Shown piece by piece: positions 11,420-22,205 of a stretch of DNA of 64,000 bases. The notes beneath the pieces are model-generated. The model saw only the letters and a program-made list of their open reading frames with translations, had not been told where the DNA came from and did no database searches. The stretch's first letter is position 1, and every line of letters starts with the position of its first letter. Origin of the DNA: Phoenix dactylifera (Eukaryota; Streptophyta; Magnoliopsida; Arecales; Arecaceae); contig NW_024067686.1 of NCBI RefSeq assembly GCF_009389715.1, positions 712,501-776,500 on the forward strand. The letters are read 5' to 3'. The translations under genes were made by a program, and so were the position numbers.

Positions 11420-12951
11420 TCGGGCGGTATGGCATTTTCCACTGGCCTTCTTTCCTCACGTTGGTTCCTTACGAACCGATTGAGTACTCCGCGGAGAATA
11501 AGCGCCTCAATCTCATCTCGGAGCTGAAAACAGTCCTCCGTGTCGTGCCCGTGGTCTCGGTGGAAGCGACAGTACTTTCTGGGATTGCGCGGGACTCCCG
11601 TGTCCCGCATAGGAGGCGAGGGTCGGAAAAAATCTCGGCCTTCAATCTCCATCAGAATCTCGGCCCGGGGTGCGCTGATAGGAGTGTAATTTTCGTACCT
11701 CCCCAGGTGCATCCGAGGTCGTAATGGGGACCCCGGCCGAGGCGGGGACCTCGGTCGAAGCTGTCCCCGCTATCGAGGCGGGCTTCTCAGCCGGGGGAGA
11801 TTCTTCTCTCGGCGGGGGGACCGGTTTCTTTGACGGCCGCGCTCCTCGCGGCATTTCTTCTGCTTCTTTGAAGCTTGTTCAGTTGTACCCTGCCTGGAGG
11901 CAATAGCCTCCTCAGCCTTAGCATACTTCCGAGCTCGGGCCAGCATCTCGGTGAAGTCGGCAGGGAAGCTATTCTCGATAGAGAAGAGGAATATGTAGGA
12001 ACGAGCCCCAGTTTTCAGTGCCGACATGGCTATTGACTGGTCGAGCTCGCGAACTTCCCACGTGGCGGCGGTGAAGCGGTCAAGATACTCCTTGAGAGAT
12101 TCCCCCTCCTTCTGCTTGATATCTAGGAGGGAGTCCGACGTCCGCCGCTGGCGTCGGCTGACAGCAAAGTTGGTGGCGAACTGTCTGCCGAGCTACTCGA
12201 AAGAGGATACCGTGCTTGGCTTCAGCCCGAAAAACCAGAGCCGAGCTGTCCCTCGGAGGGTCGCTGGGAAGGCCTTGCAGAGCACGGCCTCCAAGGAACC
12301 TTGCAGTGCCATGAGAGCCCGGTAGCTTTCCAGTTGGTCGAGGGGGTCTGTGGTTCCGCTGTAAGGCTCCACTTGAGGCATCTTGAACCTCGAGGGGATC
12401 GGCTCGTCCTCAATCTGGCGGGAGAAGGGGAACTTGGTGGTGAATTCAAAGTCCCCCTCATGCCTTGCCTTCCTGCTGCGGAGCGCTTCAATCTGGCACT
12501 CCAGGTTCTCGACTTTCCTGTCGAGCTCCCCAGCCCGGGAAATTGTCACCGTAGTTTGCTCCGGCTCGCGGTGGTCCGGTGCCGACTCAGCTTCGGAGAG
12601 CTGGGGTCTTCTGTCTAAAGATCCCCCCGGCAGCTTTCTCTGGGGAGACACTCGCTCTTCGTTGTTGGCCCTGGAAGAACCGTGAAGGTTCTGGCCTTAG
12701 AGAATCGGGCCGTTCGGAGGAAGCACCGGCGGGACCTGGGCCTGCGGGGTGAGCATAGGTAGGGCTTCCTCGCGCCGCAGGCCTTGGACGGCGGCGGCCA
12801 GGGCCTGGACTTGTTGTACCAAAGCGATGAACTGTTCCGGCAGAACTTGGGGATCCGGATCAGCCGGAGAAGGCAAATTCTGGACAGAGTGTCCAGGACT
12901 ATGCGGGGGACGCCGGGAAGCATTGGAGGCTCCCTTACTTCTCAACTTCAT
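11420..12951 (-). pseudogene. gag: Tat gag polyprotein (broken)
   Basis: The start at 12951 (MKLRSKGASNASRR) lies 34 bp inside the 5' LTR, just past the primer site. The capsid-like region around 12230-12480 carries FKMPQVEPYSGTTDPLDQLE and ALCKAF-like text (read as AVLCKAFPATL), typical of Tat gag. A C-x3-H-x4-H-x4-C finger (YCRFHRDHGHDTEDC) is near 11555-11600. Gag and pol share one frame with no frameshift needed. Stops interrupt at 12697 (TAA), 12193 (TAG) and 11770 (TAG), so a full Gag cannot be made. Confidence 0.88.
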
Positions 12952-12965
12952 GACCGCGACTCGGG

Positions 12966-12982
12966 CCCTTCCTCTAGCGCCA
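12966..12982 (-). other. Primer-binding site of the Tat element
   Basis: Immediately after the 5' LTR on the minus strand, two bases precede TGGCGCTAGAGGAAGGG. This is the expected position and style of a tRNA primer site beginning TGG. I cannot assign the tRNA from memory. Confidence 0.75.
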
Positions 12983-12984
12983 AC

Positions 12985-13806
12985 TGTTGCTGGAAATTGG
13001 ACCCGGAGGCGGCCGTCGGCTGAGGAGGAGGAGCTTTGGCGAACTCTGGCGGGCGGCGATCTGTCGGCGAGCGGCGTCCTCCGTGGAGGGGGGACCTGCA
13101 AAAAGCCGGTGGCCGGGGTTTCCGGCGCCGGCCCTCCGAAGCTTAAGTTAGAGGGGGTTTAAATTTGGGAGAGAGGAAGAGGGAAGAAGCGTTCTGCTTC
13201 CTTTTTTCTGAGTCCAACCCCCTCATTGAGAAGGAGGGGTTCCTCTTTATAGGGGGGTCGGATTACTTGTGATGTGATGGGGCGAGGTCGCCGTATGACT
13301 TAGCACGTCGCTCGAGTTGGTGCGCGATCAGGTGAATTAATGCTTCGATGTCGGAGGTGAGGCCGGGATCAGAGAGTTATCACGGCTGACTGAACACTGC
13401 CGAGCCGATTTGCCGTGGAGGACTGAGGATCCGTAGATAACAGGAGCCACGCGCATTGATTGTTGAGTGAGCCGGAGATACACATTAATTGTTGAGTGAG
13501 TCGAAGATACATATTAATTGTTGAGTGAGTCGGAGATACACATTAATTGTTGAGTGAGTCGGGAGTTTGCAGAGGTCATGCGCATTAAATGCTGGAGGCG
13601 GTGGCAGGGTATGGCCCCTGACCAGACTTTGGCAGGATGCAACCGCGGTAGGTGGGCGGCGAGGGCGGACTTCCGAGGTCGGGAGCTCTTCGGGTCGGAT
13701 GTTCCGGGATCGGGCACCGAGCTCGGCCGTCCGAGGTCGCCCGTCATCCGGTCCTCTGATGGCAAGGTTCTCATGCACTCGAGGGGGAAGCTGCGCTCCC
13801 CCAACA
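12985..13806 (-). repeat. 5' LTR of the Tat-lineage element (right copy)
   Basis: This 822-bp repeat is near-identical to 54-873; I counted about 20 differences. It holds a TATA-like CTATAAAGAGG on the minus strand (13235-13247) and the 29-bp tandem block. The following TAGTC completes the target duplication. Confidence 0.95.
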
Positions 13807-13811
13807 TAGTC

Positions 13812-14610
13812 TAAGTTGATTGTTATAGGAATATCAGTTCGAGTCTAAATTAGTTTATTCTATTATATATATATCTCTTATAACCCAATGAGAAGGGTGC
13901 AATTGACTGTATCCTAGAGATCAGATGTGTTGGAGATTAGAGTTTGTGAGGTTATCTTGTAAGCTGTAATTTTCAGTTTTTTTAATAGTGAATTTTTTAT
14001 ATTGTTTCTGCTTGTAAGCTGTAATCTTCAGTTTTTTTTTTTTTTTATCTGTTACTTATTATCAAAATATCACGCTTAAGTATTCCAGCTCCTCTTCGTA
14101 GTGCAATAATAATTTCTTCAGTTCTACCTTACGGAGGACAGAGAACTTTTATTTCAGGCCGTGATGGTACGGTCCAGTTGGCCAAGCCTGACCCTGTCCG
14201 TCATTAATAGGTTAGCTACGGAGAGTCCGAAATGATCCATACAAAACTGGCTCAGGTCCACCTTAAAGCAGATCTCATGGTTGGCTTAGCCCTGTCAAGC
14301 CCGAGCCCAAGCCCATATGAACTTTTAAAACTCTTAATGGACCCAAACTTTAGAGACGATAAGGTGATAAATCTCAACGGGACGGTGTCTTGGTTTTAGA
14401 ATGGGCTACACTTGAAAATTTTATCATGCAATGTTTGTCTGCATGCAATCGGGCGGGTCGTAGTTGCAAATGGTAGAATCCAATTGCAACCATCCAAAAC
14501 AACTGTTTGAATACTTTGTAACTACAATTGCAGGCTGCATTCGAACTCCTAAATAAACCTCCGCATCGTAAAGTTAGAAAATGCAGGCAAAATTGACCTC
14601 GATTCGTATT
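13812..14610. other. Non-coding stretch, no gene recognised
   Basis: AT-rich sequence with two near-copies of CTTGTAAGCTGTAATTTTCAG (13958 and 14010) followed by T-runs, resembling LTR or UTR debris. No coding frame, RNA gene or element boundary can be supported. Confidence 0.4.
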
Positions 14611-14615
14611 ATAAT

Positions 14616-15053
14616 TGTGAGGACCCGTGCGGGCGTGTGTTTAGTCCCACATCGGTTATTTGCTGGATAGATCTTGGGTACTTATACAGGATCAAGGAAC
14701 CCAAATAATAACTTCCGGCTAGCCATTTTGGATGAGATCCTGGGTTGTTACAAATGGTATCAGAGCGAACTCAACCCATAACCTATGTGGACTAGGGGAC
14801 ACTGCAGCACGGATCCATTGGGGCTGACCACGGGCCAATCGTGGTGTTTATGATTTGATTTGAATAGATATGAACCCTTAGCCTGACGAGGACGTCAGGG
14901 CTTGAACGGAGGAAGTATGTGAGGATCCGTGCGGGCATGTGTTTAGTCCCACATCGGTATTCGCTGGGTAGATCTTGGGTACTTATACAGGATCAAGGAA
15001 CACAAATAATACCTTTCGGCTAGCCATTTTGGGTGAGATCCTGGATTGTTACA
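14616..15053 (+). mobile_element. TRIM (terminal-repeat retrotransposon in miniature)
   Basis: Two terminal repeats of 137 bp (14616-14752) and 136 bp (14918-15053) begin TGTGAGGA and end TTGTTACA. They share TTTAGTCCCACATCGG and enclose only 165 bp. A classic initiator-tRNA-Met primer site, TGGTATCAGAGC, is at 14755-14766, and a short purine-rich GAACGGAGGAAGTA precedes the second repeat. The flanks ATAAT (14611-14615, 15054-15058) are identical. There is no coding capacity; movement would depend on enzymes from other elements. Confidence 0.95.
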
Positions 15054-15572
15054 ATAATATTTGTTGCAATTGGCACGGAAAGGTGTTCCTCTAAGTACTC
15101 TCTAGATATTAAATTTTAACATTATTTCTCTTTCAATATCATATAGTAACATACTTGCATATGCATTTACATTGTTTAAGTACAGACTACCAAATAAAAT
15201 TAATTTTTGCAATTGCGATTCCAATTTTAGCATTGTCAATTAGAGTTTGCATGTGAAATGTAGAAACTTGCATTGCAGTGAAACAAAAACGGCGCATAAA
15301 CTGTATACAATAACTTACTTCCAAACTCTTACCAATGAAACTTGTGTCTTGAAATCTAACGTGTAATGTGTTTGAGTCATTTCAATAGTTGGTAGCTGAG
15401 CAGGCTGGCAGCCATATCTATCCTCCACATTAAAGTCCGATCCAAAGAAGACATGCATGCGATGTGTCCAGTTTCTCCATGACCCCATGTTGGTCGCTGT
15501 TTTTCACTTGCAGTACCCTTCCTCCAGTTTCATCACCATTTGATCGAACGCATCCGACCAAGACTCAGAGAG

Positions 15573-15574
<2 letters not shown>

Positions 15575-15655
<81 letters not shown>

Positions 15656-15726
15656 ATCACCGTGGGATGCATCCACGGTGCTCCACAGAGTCTATATATA
15701 TATTATATATATATATATATATATAT
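15575..15726. repeat. Compound microsatellite (AT)n(GT)n ... (TA)n
   Basis: An AT run (15575-15608) passes straight into a GT run (to about 15652), and a second TA run covers about 15693-15726. Between them CACCGTGG and CCACGGTG form an inverted repeat around GATGCAT (about 15659-15681). Confidence 0.9.
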
Positions 15727-16525
15727 GAGCGTACCAGAATTTGAGCCCAAAATGAGGAAGTTCTGAAAATGAGAAAGTATTGAAAATTTGAGCGCACCTG
15801 TATTTGAGCCCTAGTTTGATCCTATCCGTCCGGCTGAAGTAAGGTTGCAGAAGGGAAAAGGAAAAGAAAACCATACTAAAAGAATGGGAGGAGATAGGTG
15901 TTACGCTCCGAACCCAAAGTGCAACAGATGCCGCATACCTATATGGCGGGCCATACATGCTTACAAGGCTACAAATTATATCAAAGCAATAATAAATTCT
16001 AAAATTTTATTTAATTAATAATTTATTCAAATCAATCTTACAAAGTTCCAATGCAACATATGTCAACATATATTAACTAATAACATCAATCAAATTAAAT
16101 ACTCTAACTAATATGACTAACATGCCATCAACTAAAAGTATCTTTAGAAGATCTAACGCACTCCTCAGCCCCGTGCGATCATGCATCTAAATTTGAAAAA
16201 TAGAAAAACATGATAATGAGCTATACTAGCCCAGTAAGCAACATAATTCCCTAAAGTGGTCTCATGCCCCGAGATCAATTTGGTCACGCGATTGTGTCTG
16301 ACTGCCCAGGTCGATCCAAGCAAGGAGGGTTCAACAAGTCAGGTGAAGGTCAAAAGTGACCAAATTTTCTAAAGGTCTAACTGAGGCTGAGGTAGTGGGC
16401 TAGTCTACCGCCCGGGTACCGGGGCAATTCAGGGCCTCCTTCTCGAGGTCAACTTGGATCTAAGCAAAAAGAAAATCAGAGCTTTGAACTAAGATTCCTA
16501 AGTCTGGCTTAGAGAGAAAGAGGCT

Positions 16526-16927
16526 TGATGGGGACATCAGAGCCCTTCATCCAGATGATCCTGAGCCTCCGGATTGAGCCAGACGCATTTATTTGCATTT
16601 AGGGATTTATTTGTGGTTTATTTTATTTCTGAGTTTATTTGCATTTTAGGGCTTATTTGTGGTTTATTTGTGTTATTTGTGGGCTTATTAGGATTTATTG
16701 TTGTGTAAGGGGGTTTATGCAAGTTGTGTATTTGGGCCCTATATATAGGGAACTATTTTCATGATTAGGGTTGAATGAAGTGATTTGGAATTTCTTTCCC
16801 CCTACGTTCTTTTTTTCTCTTTTTCTCCTCTCCTCCTCTATTCTTCCTGCGTCTCTATAACCTCTTCTTCCTTTTCCCTCTCTTGTTCTTCCTTCTTCTC
16901 CTCTTTCCCCACACTTGTGCTGCATCA
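16526..16927 (+). repeat. 5' LTR of the young chromodomain element
   Basis: 402 bp, with a TATA box (TATATATA, 16740-16747) inside the palindromic GGGCCCTATATATAGGG, and a pyrimidine-rich downstream part. It ends CTGCATCA directly before the primer-binding site. Confidence 0.95.
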
Positions 16928-16941
16928 ACTTGGTATCAGAG

Positions 16942-17643
16942 CAAGAGGCTTTGCCCCTGCTGCCAAAGCCACGGTCCCGTGTTTCCTCTTTTCCTTTCTC
17001 TCTCGGTTTTCACCAGCCCCCCTTCCCCTCTGTCGGTTTTCACCGAAGAAAAAAAAAAAAAAAAAGAGAACAACCCCTCGATTTCAAAACAGAAGAAGGA
17101 AAAGAAGAAACCCTTCGGTGGTCTCCCCACCACCCGTCACCACACCCACGCCCACCCTCGCCGGCTGCTTCCTCTCCGCCACACCCTACCGCCAACATCG
17201 CCGCCGTGACTTTAGTTCATCGCTGGAGATCGTCGCAATCCCACGAAAGCGCCGCTGTGCCCGAGCTCTTTGTGTTGGTCACCGGCTAGCCGTGTCCGAC
17301 CCTCGGAGGAGGTCACTGCCCCGTGGGTATCCGTAGCCGGCCGCCGCCCGTCGCTGCGAACCCCAGAGTCGCCACTGCGATCTCCATCCCGCCTCGCAGC
17401 CACCGCCACAAAATCCGGCGCATCCCCAACGAATCCGTCGGAGGTTGAAGACGGCCAGCTAAACGGGTAAGTCTCAGACCCGTTAGCCCGCCACACTAGC
17501 TCGGATCCGTTCCGAAAAAAAAAAAAAAGAAAAAGAAAAAGAAAAAAAAAAGCAGCGCACGTGAGTTGCACATGCGGATGAACGGGTATCGGAGCGGGTT
17601 GCACCAGAAAATCCGGACCCGATAACCCGAACCTGTAATTCAA

Positions 17644-17676
<33 letters not shown>

Positions 17677-19021
17677 TAGCACGTGCCTTGCACGCGACAA
17701 AAAAAAAAAAAAAAAAGAAAAATCCTTACCTCTGTCCGTCGTCTCGATCGGCCGCCGCTTCTTCTTCCGCCGTTGCCAAGCCGCATCACTGCGCCCGCCG
17801 TCGCTTCTCCGCCACCGCCTACGCCGCCGCCACTTCGCCGTCGCCACCGCCCGCTTAGCACGGCCCCACCGTCGCCGCAGCGCCGCCAAGCCGTGCGCCT
17901 CTTTCCCCGCGGCCGATCGCAGCATCGCCGCTGACCGTGAAGCGTCGCTCCACCCTAGCCGCCGCAGCCGTCGCCCCTCCGGCCTCGCCACCCCGCCGCC
18001 GTCGAGATCCGTCGCCAACCCACCTCCCATACTGCACCGCCCTCGCCGCCTCGCCGTTTCCGCCTCCGCTCGCACACAACGCCGCCCCACCTCAACGCAC
18101 CACCGTCGTCACCGCAGCTCTGCCGCCACCCGCCTGCCGCTTCGTCTGCGCCGCCGCCGGCCGTCCCCATTCCGAACCCCTGTCACCTTCCGCCGCGCCC
18201 CCCCCCCCCCCCACCCCCCCCTTTTTTCCCCTTATTCATTTTCGTCTTCGGCCACTGCAGCTCAACCGAGCAACCCTCCATCGACCCCAGACAGGCCCCT
18301 TTTGGGCCCAAGTTTCGGGCCACCCCACCTCACGGGCCCAAGCCAGCAAGCCCTCATTACAGAGGCCTGATCCGATCTCACAAAATTCCAACAGGTCCAC
18401 TCCCCGCCATTTTACAAGCCCAGCAGACTCACCAAGGTGCTGTGATCAGAACTAAATTGAAGCCAATTGAAGGGTCCATCAGCTGCAGCCGCGCACCAAT
18501 CGTCATCCCAGCCCACGAGCACACAATTTTGGTCGACTACTTCACAACAGGTGATAGGTTTCCACTTTTCTTGGGCTTGTTCATTTAATTATGTTCTAGT
18601 TCTCTTGCATGATAGCCACATTTTGAAAACTTATATTGCTGTTATAATTCAGAACATTGAACCTTTCACTTCCGAACCCGTCCTCTTACCCTTTAAATCT
18701 TGACATTAAATTAGCACACCCTGGTAACAGGACATTTCTCAACATTATTCGATCAGATTGATTTAGGATCAGAACAACTGTACTACTTGATTGCAATCTA
18801 ATTTCTTAAATTGAATAATCTTAATCCTTAGTTCTGAATAACCGAAGTAAAAATCAGCAACATTTAAATTTTAAGTTATTATTGTGGAGACTTGCTGATT
18901 TCTGAAATCATAGTAGATTGCATTAGTAGGTTGTCCTGCATCAAATTTGGTCCTACATCATAGTTATTAGGGTTTCATTAGTGACACTGCATTTCACAGC
19001 ATCACCTAGTGTCATCATTGC
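16942..19021 (+). other. Long GC-rich leader of the chromodomain element, no gene
   Basis: About 2.1 kb between primer site and ORF. The section 17100-18450 is GC-rich with many CCGCCGCC-like triplets, which opens spurious frames on all strands. A-rich runs lie at about 17048, 17515, 17641 and 17698, and a C-run near 18199. I see no conserved gag domain in any frame. It could be an untranslated leader or captured sequence. Confidence 0.55.
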
Positions 19022-20614
19022 ATGTCAACCTGTAGTGACATGGAGTACTATTTCAGTCAACATAAAACCCCTGTAACTACCATGAATTCCGACATTTTGA
19101 GGTATATTAAGGAACAGATCGTTGCCATACGGACTGGATACAAAGAATTCACACAAGAGATCCGTGAGCTCAGGCAAAATTCTAGGACCCCTACACCGCC
19201 AACCCATGTTGCAGCCCAACCTAAAATCGGTTTGGTTGCACCACCTGTAACCCTTCCCCATTCTCTTGGGCACCAAATGTGTCAACAATTCGACCACATA
19301 GCAACCCAATGTCCTATTAGGACCTACCTGATTACTGAACCAGAAGTTAGGAGCCAAGAGGTCGAATATGTTGAAGAAGTCTATGAACCAAATATAGAAG
19401 ACTATGAAGAAGACTTTGAAGACGAACCTATAGAATTAGATTTTGTCCAAAATGATTCCCAAAGGGAGACTATTGATCTAAATACAACCAAGTCATTTCA
19501 CATCACTACTGTGGAAGAGGTAGTGACAGATATTGAGAGCCAGTCACCTGAATTGGCACTTGTAGCTAAAGATACCCATGTGGAGTCCAATCTTGAACAT
19601 TCCCCTATAGTAGTTTCCCTTCTAGAAGAGTTTAATGATGTAGTCCCTGATGATCTTCCGGATGCACTTTCTCCGATGCGTGATATCCAACACGCAATTG
19701 ATCTAGTTTCCGGAGTATTTTTGCCCAACCTTCAACATTATAGGCTCAACCCAAATGCATATGCTAGGACCTGGAGTTTAATATTACCGACAGTTGAGTT
19801 TGCATATAATAGTTCGGTTCATAAGTCCATAGGCATAAATCCGTTTGAGGTGGTGCATGATTACAAACCTAGGCAACCCATAGACCTGTTTTTCATGTCT
19901 CATCAGTATAGAATCTTTGAGTCTGCACAATCAATTGCATCACATCCACATTCATCGCATCAAGAAATCAGCAATTGCAGTCACTTTAATAACTTAAAAT
20001 ATAAATTCCTTGCTGATTTAACCAGACGTTATAATGAGTTAAGTGAAAGAGATTATGTCATGATAAGAATTAGGTTTGAACGACTTTCTTCGGAAACGTT
20101 TAAGAAATTGCAAACTTGTAGTGCAGAACCGTTCAAAATCTTAAAGACAACCAGTTCGAATGCATATGTTGTGGATCTTCCTGATGACTATGGGATTAGT
20201 GCGACATTTAATATTGAAGATTTAGTCCCATACAAAAAGTTAATATTCATGCCTTCTGACCCCTTTATTGATATACCTACCCATGTTGGACACCCTGACC
20301 TCTTACCTGCTGTTGAGCCACCACCTTCCAAATCTCATGCACGCAGAGAACAAATAGAACATATATTGGATGAGCAGGTTATTTCAACCAGGAATGGTAG
20401 TTACCAACGTTACCTTGTTCGGTGGAAAGGTCGACCAAAGTCTGATGTGACATGGATTTCCAGAGCACAGTTGCAGCGCCTTGACCCCGATCTTCTGGAG
20501 CAGTACGACAGCCGGCCAGACTTGTACTCGACGGGGTCGAGTTTTTCTCACCTGGGAGGAGTTGATGGGGACATCAGAGCCCTTCATCCAGATGATCCTG
20601 AGCCTCCGGATTGA
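19022..20614 (+). CDS. Fused gag-pol remnant: zinc knuckle, RT edge, integrase C-terminus, chromodomain
   Basis: This 530-aa frame is intact. Residues 84-97 hold a knuckle-like H-x2-C-x4-H-x4-C in which the first Cys is His. Residues about 200-243 (FNDVVPDDLPDALSPMRDIQ) are the segment just before RT in chromodomain elements. At about residue 244-248 (near nt 19750-19765) the text jumps to the late integrase core (ILPTVEFAYNSSVHKS), so RT, RNase H and most of integrase are missing without loss of frame. The GPY/F-like part is about 335-405, and residues 445-495 are a chromodomain (YLVRWKGRPKSDVTWIS). The stop lies inside the right LTR, so the last 17 codons are LTR-encoded. The protein could bind RNA or chromatin but cannot reverse-transcribe. 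Confidence 0.9.
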   Translation: MSTCSDMEYYFSQHKTPVTTMNSDILRYIKEQIVAIRTGYKEFTQEIRELRQNSRTPTPPTHVAAQPKIGLVAPPVTLPHSLGHQMCQQFDHIATQCPIRTYLITEPEVRSQEVEYVEEVYEPNIEDYEEDFEDEPIELDFVQNDSQRETIDLNTTKSFHITTVEEVVTDIESQSPELALVAKDTHVESNLEHSPIVVSLLEEFNDVVPDDLPDALSPMRDIQHAIDLVSGVFLPNLQHYRLNPNAYARTWSLILPTVEFAYNSSVHKSIGINPFEVVHDYKPRQPIDLFFMSHQYRIFESAQSIASHPHSSHQEISNCSHFNNLKYKFLADLTRRYNELSERDYVMIRIRFERLSSETFKKLQTCSAEPFKILKTTSSNAYVVDLPDDYGISATFNIEDLVPYKKLIFMPSDPFIDIPTHVGHPDLLPAVEPPPSKSHARREQIEHILDEQVISTRNGSYQRYLVRWKGRPKSDVTWISRAQLQRLDPDLLEQYDSRPDLYSTGSSFSHLGGVDGDIRALHPDDPEPPD

Positions 20615-20964
20615 GCCAGACGCATTTATTTGCATTTAGGGATTTATTTGTGGTTTATTTTATTTCTGAGTTTATTTGCATTTTAGGGCTTATTTGTGGT
20701 TTATTTGTGTTATTTGTGGGCTTATTAGGATTTATTGTTGTGTAAGGGGGTTTATGCAAGTTGTGTATTTGGGCCCTATATATAGGGAACTATTTTCATG
20801 ATTAGGGTTGAATGAAGTGATTTGGAATTTCTTTCCCCCTACGTTCTTTTTTTCTCTTTTTCTCCTCTCCTCCTCTATTCTTCCTGCGTCTCTACAACCT
20901 CTTCTTCCTTTTCCCTCTCTTGTTCTTCCTTCTTCTCCTCTTTCCCCACACTTGTGCTGCATCA
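20563..20964 (+). repeat. 3' LTR of the young chromodomain element
   Basis: 402 bp, matching the left LTR with one difference seen. It supplies the last codons and the stop of the 530-aa frame. The AGGCT duplication follows. Confidence 0.95.
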
Positions 20965-21104
20965 AGGCTTAGAGCGAGAATCTTGATCCAAGTTTTGGTC
21001 CGATCCTGATCACGGGCCTGATCCGAGTGGTTCAAGTTGACCATTAGGAAAAGTCTAAGCGTACTCAATTAAAGGCGAGTGAGGGGTTAGTTTTTTTTCT
21101 CTTG

Positions 21105-21490
21105 GCCCAAAATGTGGATGAACATCGTACATAATGGAGGAACAAGGCCAAAAATGAATAAACACGACCCACAATGTATGAACACAACCTAAAATGAATA
21201 CGATCTACAATGGATGAACACGGCCCAAAACGAATGAACACAACTCAAAATGAACACAACCCGCAATGGATGAACAAGGGCCAAAATGAACGAATATGGC
21301 CCAAAATGAACGAACATGGCCCAAAATGAACATAACCCACAATGGATGAATAGGACTCAAAATAAATACGTCCCACAATGGATGAAAAAAGCTCAAAATG
21401 AATATGACCCACGCTGGATGAATAGGGCCCACAATGGATGAACAGAGTCCAACATGGCACAAAATGAATAAACTCGCCCCGTAGGGGTTC
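21105..21490. repeat. Degenerate short tandem repeats in the Tekay-type LTR
   Basis: Units of about 20-30 bp built on CACAATGGATGAACA and GGCCCAAAATGAA repeat over nearly 400 bp with irregular spacing. They lie within the minus-strand solo LTR and have no coding meaning. Confidence 0.75.
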
Positions 21491-22170
21491 TTCATCCCAC
21501 TAAGCAAACAAGGAGGAAGGAGAAGAGAAGGAAGAGAGGGAGGAGAGGCCGGAAGGTCCGACAGTGGCTATCCTGGGTGATCGACAGCCAGCCATCGACA
21601 GCAGTGGTGGCCGACGGTAGCTACGGTGGCCAAGGAGAAGGGAAAACTGAGAACATTCTCGGTTTGGCCCGAAATAGAGGAAAAGATATTGGCTTTGGTT
21701 AAACCAGGAGTAGAAGAATAAAGGGAAGGGAGCTTACCAACGCATCGACGGAGGGTTGGATCCCAGAAGGTAGCCGATCCGGTGGCTGATGGCGGCAATG
21801 GCGGTGCTTCCGACAAAGAGAGAAGATCTTGGAACATGAAGAAAAAGAGGGAGATAAAGGGCTTCAAGTGGTGGTGCTTGGTTGGGGTGGCACGCTGGCC
21901 ACTAGAGGAGGGAAAGGAGGGAGGAAAGAAAGGAGAAGGCTCAGGGTGGCGGAGCTCTCAGTGGGATAAGGGGTTTTTATAGGGGTTCCGAAGAAGATCA
22001 TGGCTCGTTCACCACTGGAATTCTCGAGGCGGTTGAGCATGATCTGCGGCTGTTCAAAACGGCCGCAGAGTTGCCTCGGGGTTACTGCGCATCTCGCCCC
22101 CATTACCCCAAGATAGGAGGAGCAGAGGATCGGGATTGCGATCCTATGTTCTGCTTCTTCTTTCCAAACT

Positions 22171-22205
22171 GGACTGAAGTCGGTTGGGTTTGCCGACTTC
22201 AGTCC
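22171..22205. repeat. 13-bp perfect inverted repeat near the LTR start
   Basis: GGACTGAAGTCGG and CCGACTTCAGTCC flank a 9-nt loop, about 30 bp from the start of the minus-strand Tekay-type LTR. The second Tekay-type LTR has the equivalent hairpin at 48245-48281. Confidence 0.9.

Larger units (their letters stand above)
54..13806 (-). mobile_element. Tat-lineage Ty3/gypsy LTR retrotransposon, complete but decayed
   Basis: Both ends read TG...CA and the 5-bp flanks TAGTC (49-53 and 13807-13811) are identical, a clear target-site duplication. All pol domains lie on the minus strand, so the element's 5' LTR is the right-hand copy. The lineage call rests on a second, archaeal-type RNase H after the first, a Cys/His gag finger of Tat type, and an antisense gene between pol and the 3' LTR. 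The LTRs differ at roughly 20 of about 820 positions by eye, so insertion was fairly recent, yet gag-pol has ten in-frame stops and a nested solo LTR. It cannot encode its own proteins as it stands. Confidence 0.95.
16526..20964 (+). mobile_element. Young non-autonomous chromodomain Ty3/gypsy element
   Basis: LTRs of 402 bp (16526-16927 and 20563-20964) begin TGATGGGGACATCAG and end GTGCTGCATCA; by eye they differ at one base (TCTATAACC versus TCTACAACC). Target duplication AGGCT lies at 16521-16525 and 20965-20969. A tRNA-Met primer site (TGGTATCAGAGC) is at 16930-16941 and a purine tract GGGAGGAG precedes the right LTR. The interior is a 2.1-kb leader plus one 530-codon ORF lacking RT and RNase H. 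The near-identical LTRs imply very recent movement, so proteins must have come in trans. Lineage within chromodomain elements is uncertain; short LTRs suggest Reina-like. Confidence 0.95.

Noticed and set aside
13958-14060. Solo copia LTR near the right flank of the Tat element
   Set aside because: Repeated CTTGTAAGCTGTAAT phrases look LTR-like, but no TG...CA ends with a target duplication were found.
16785-18455. Several proline/arginine-rich frames in the chromodomain element leader
   Set aside because: Composition follows GC-rich triplet repeats and homopolymer runs; frames overlap on both strands and match no family.
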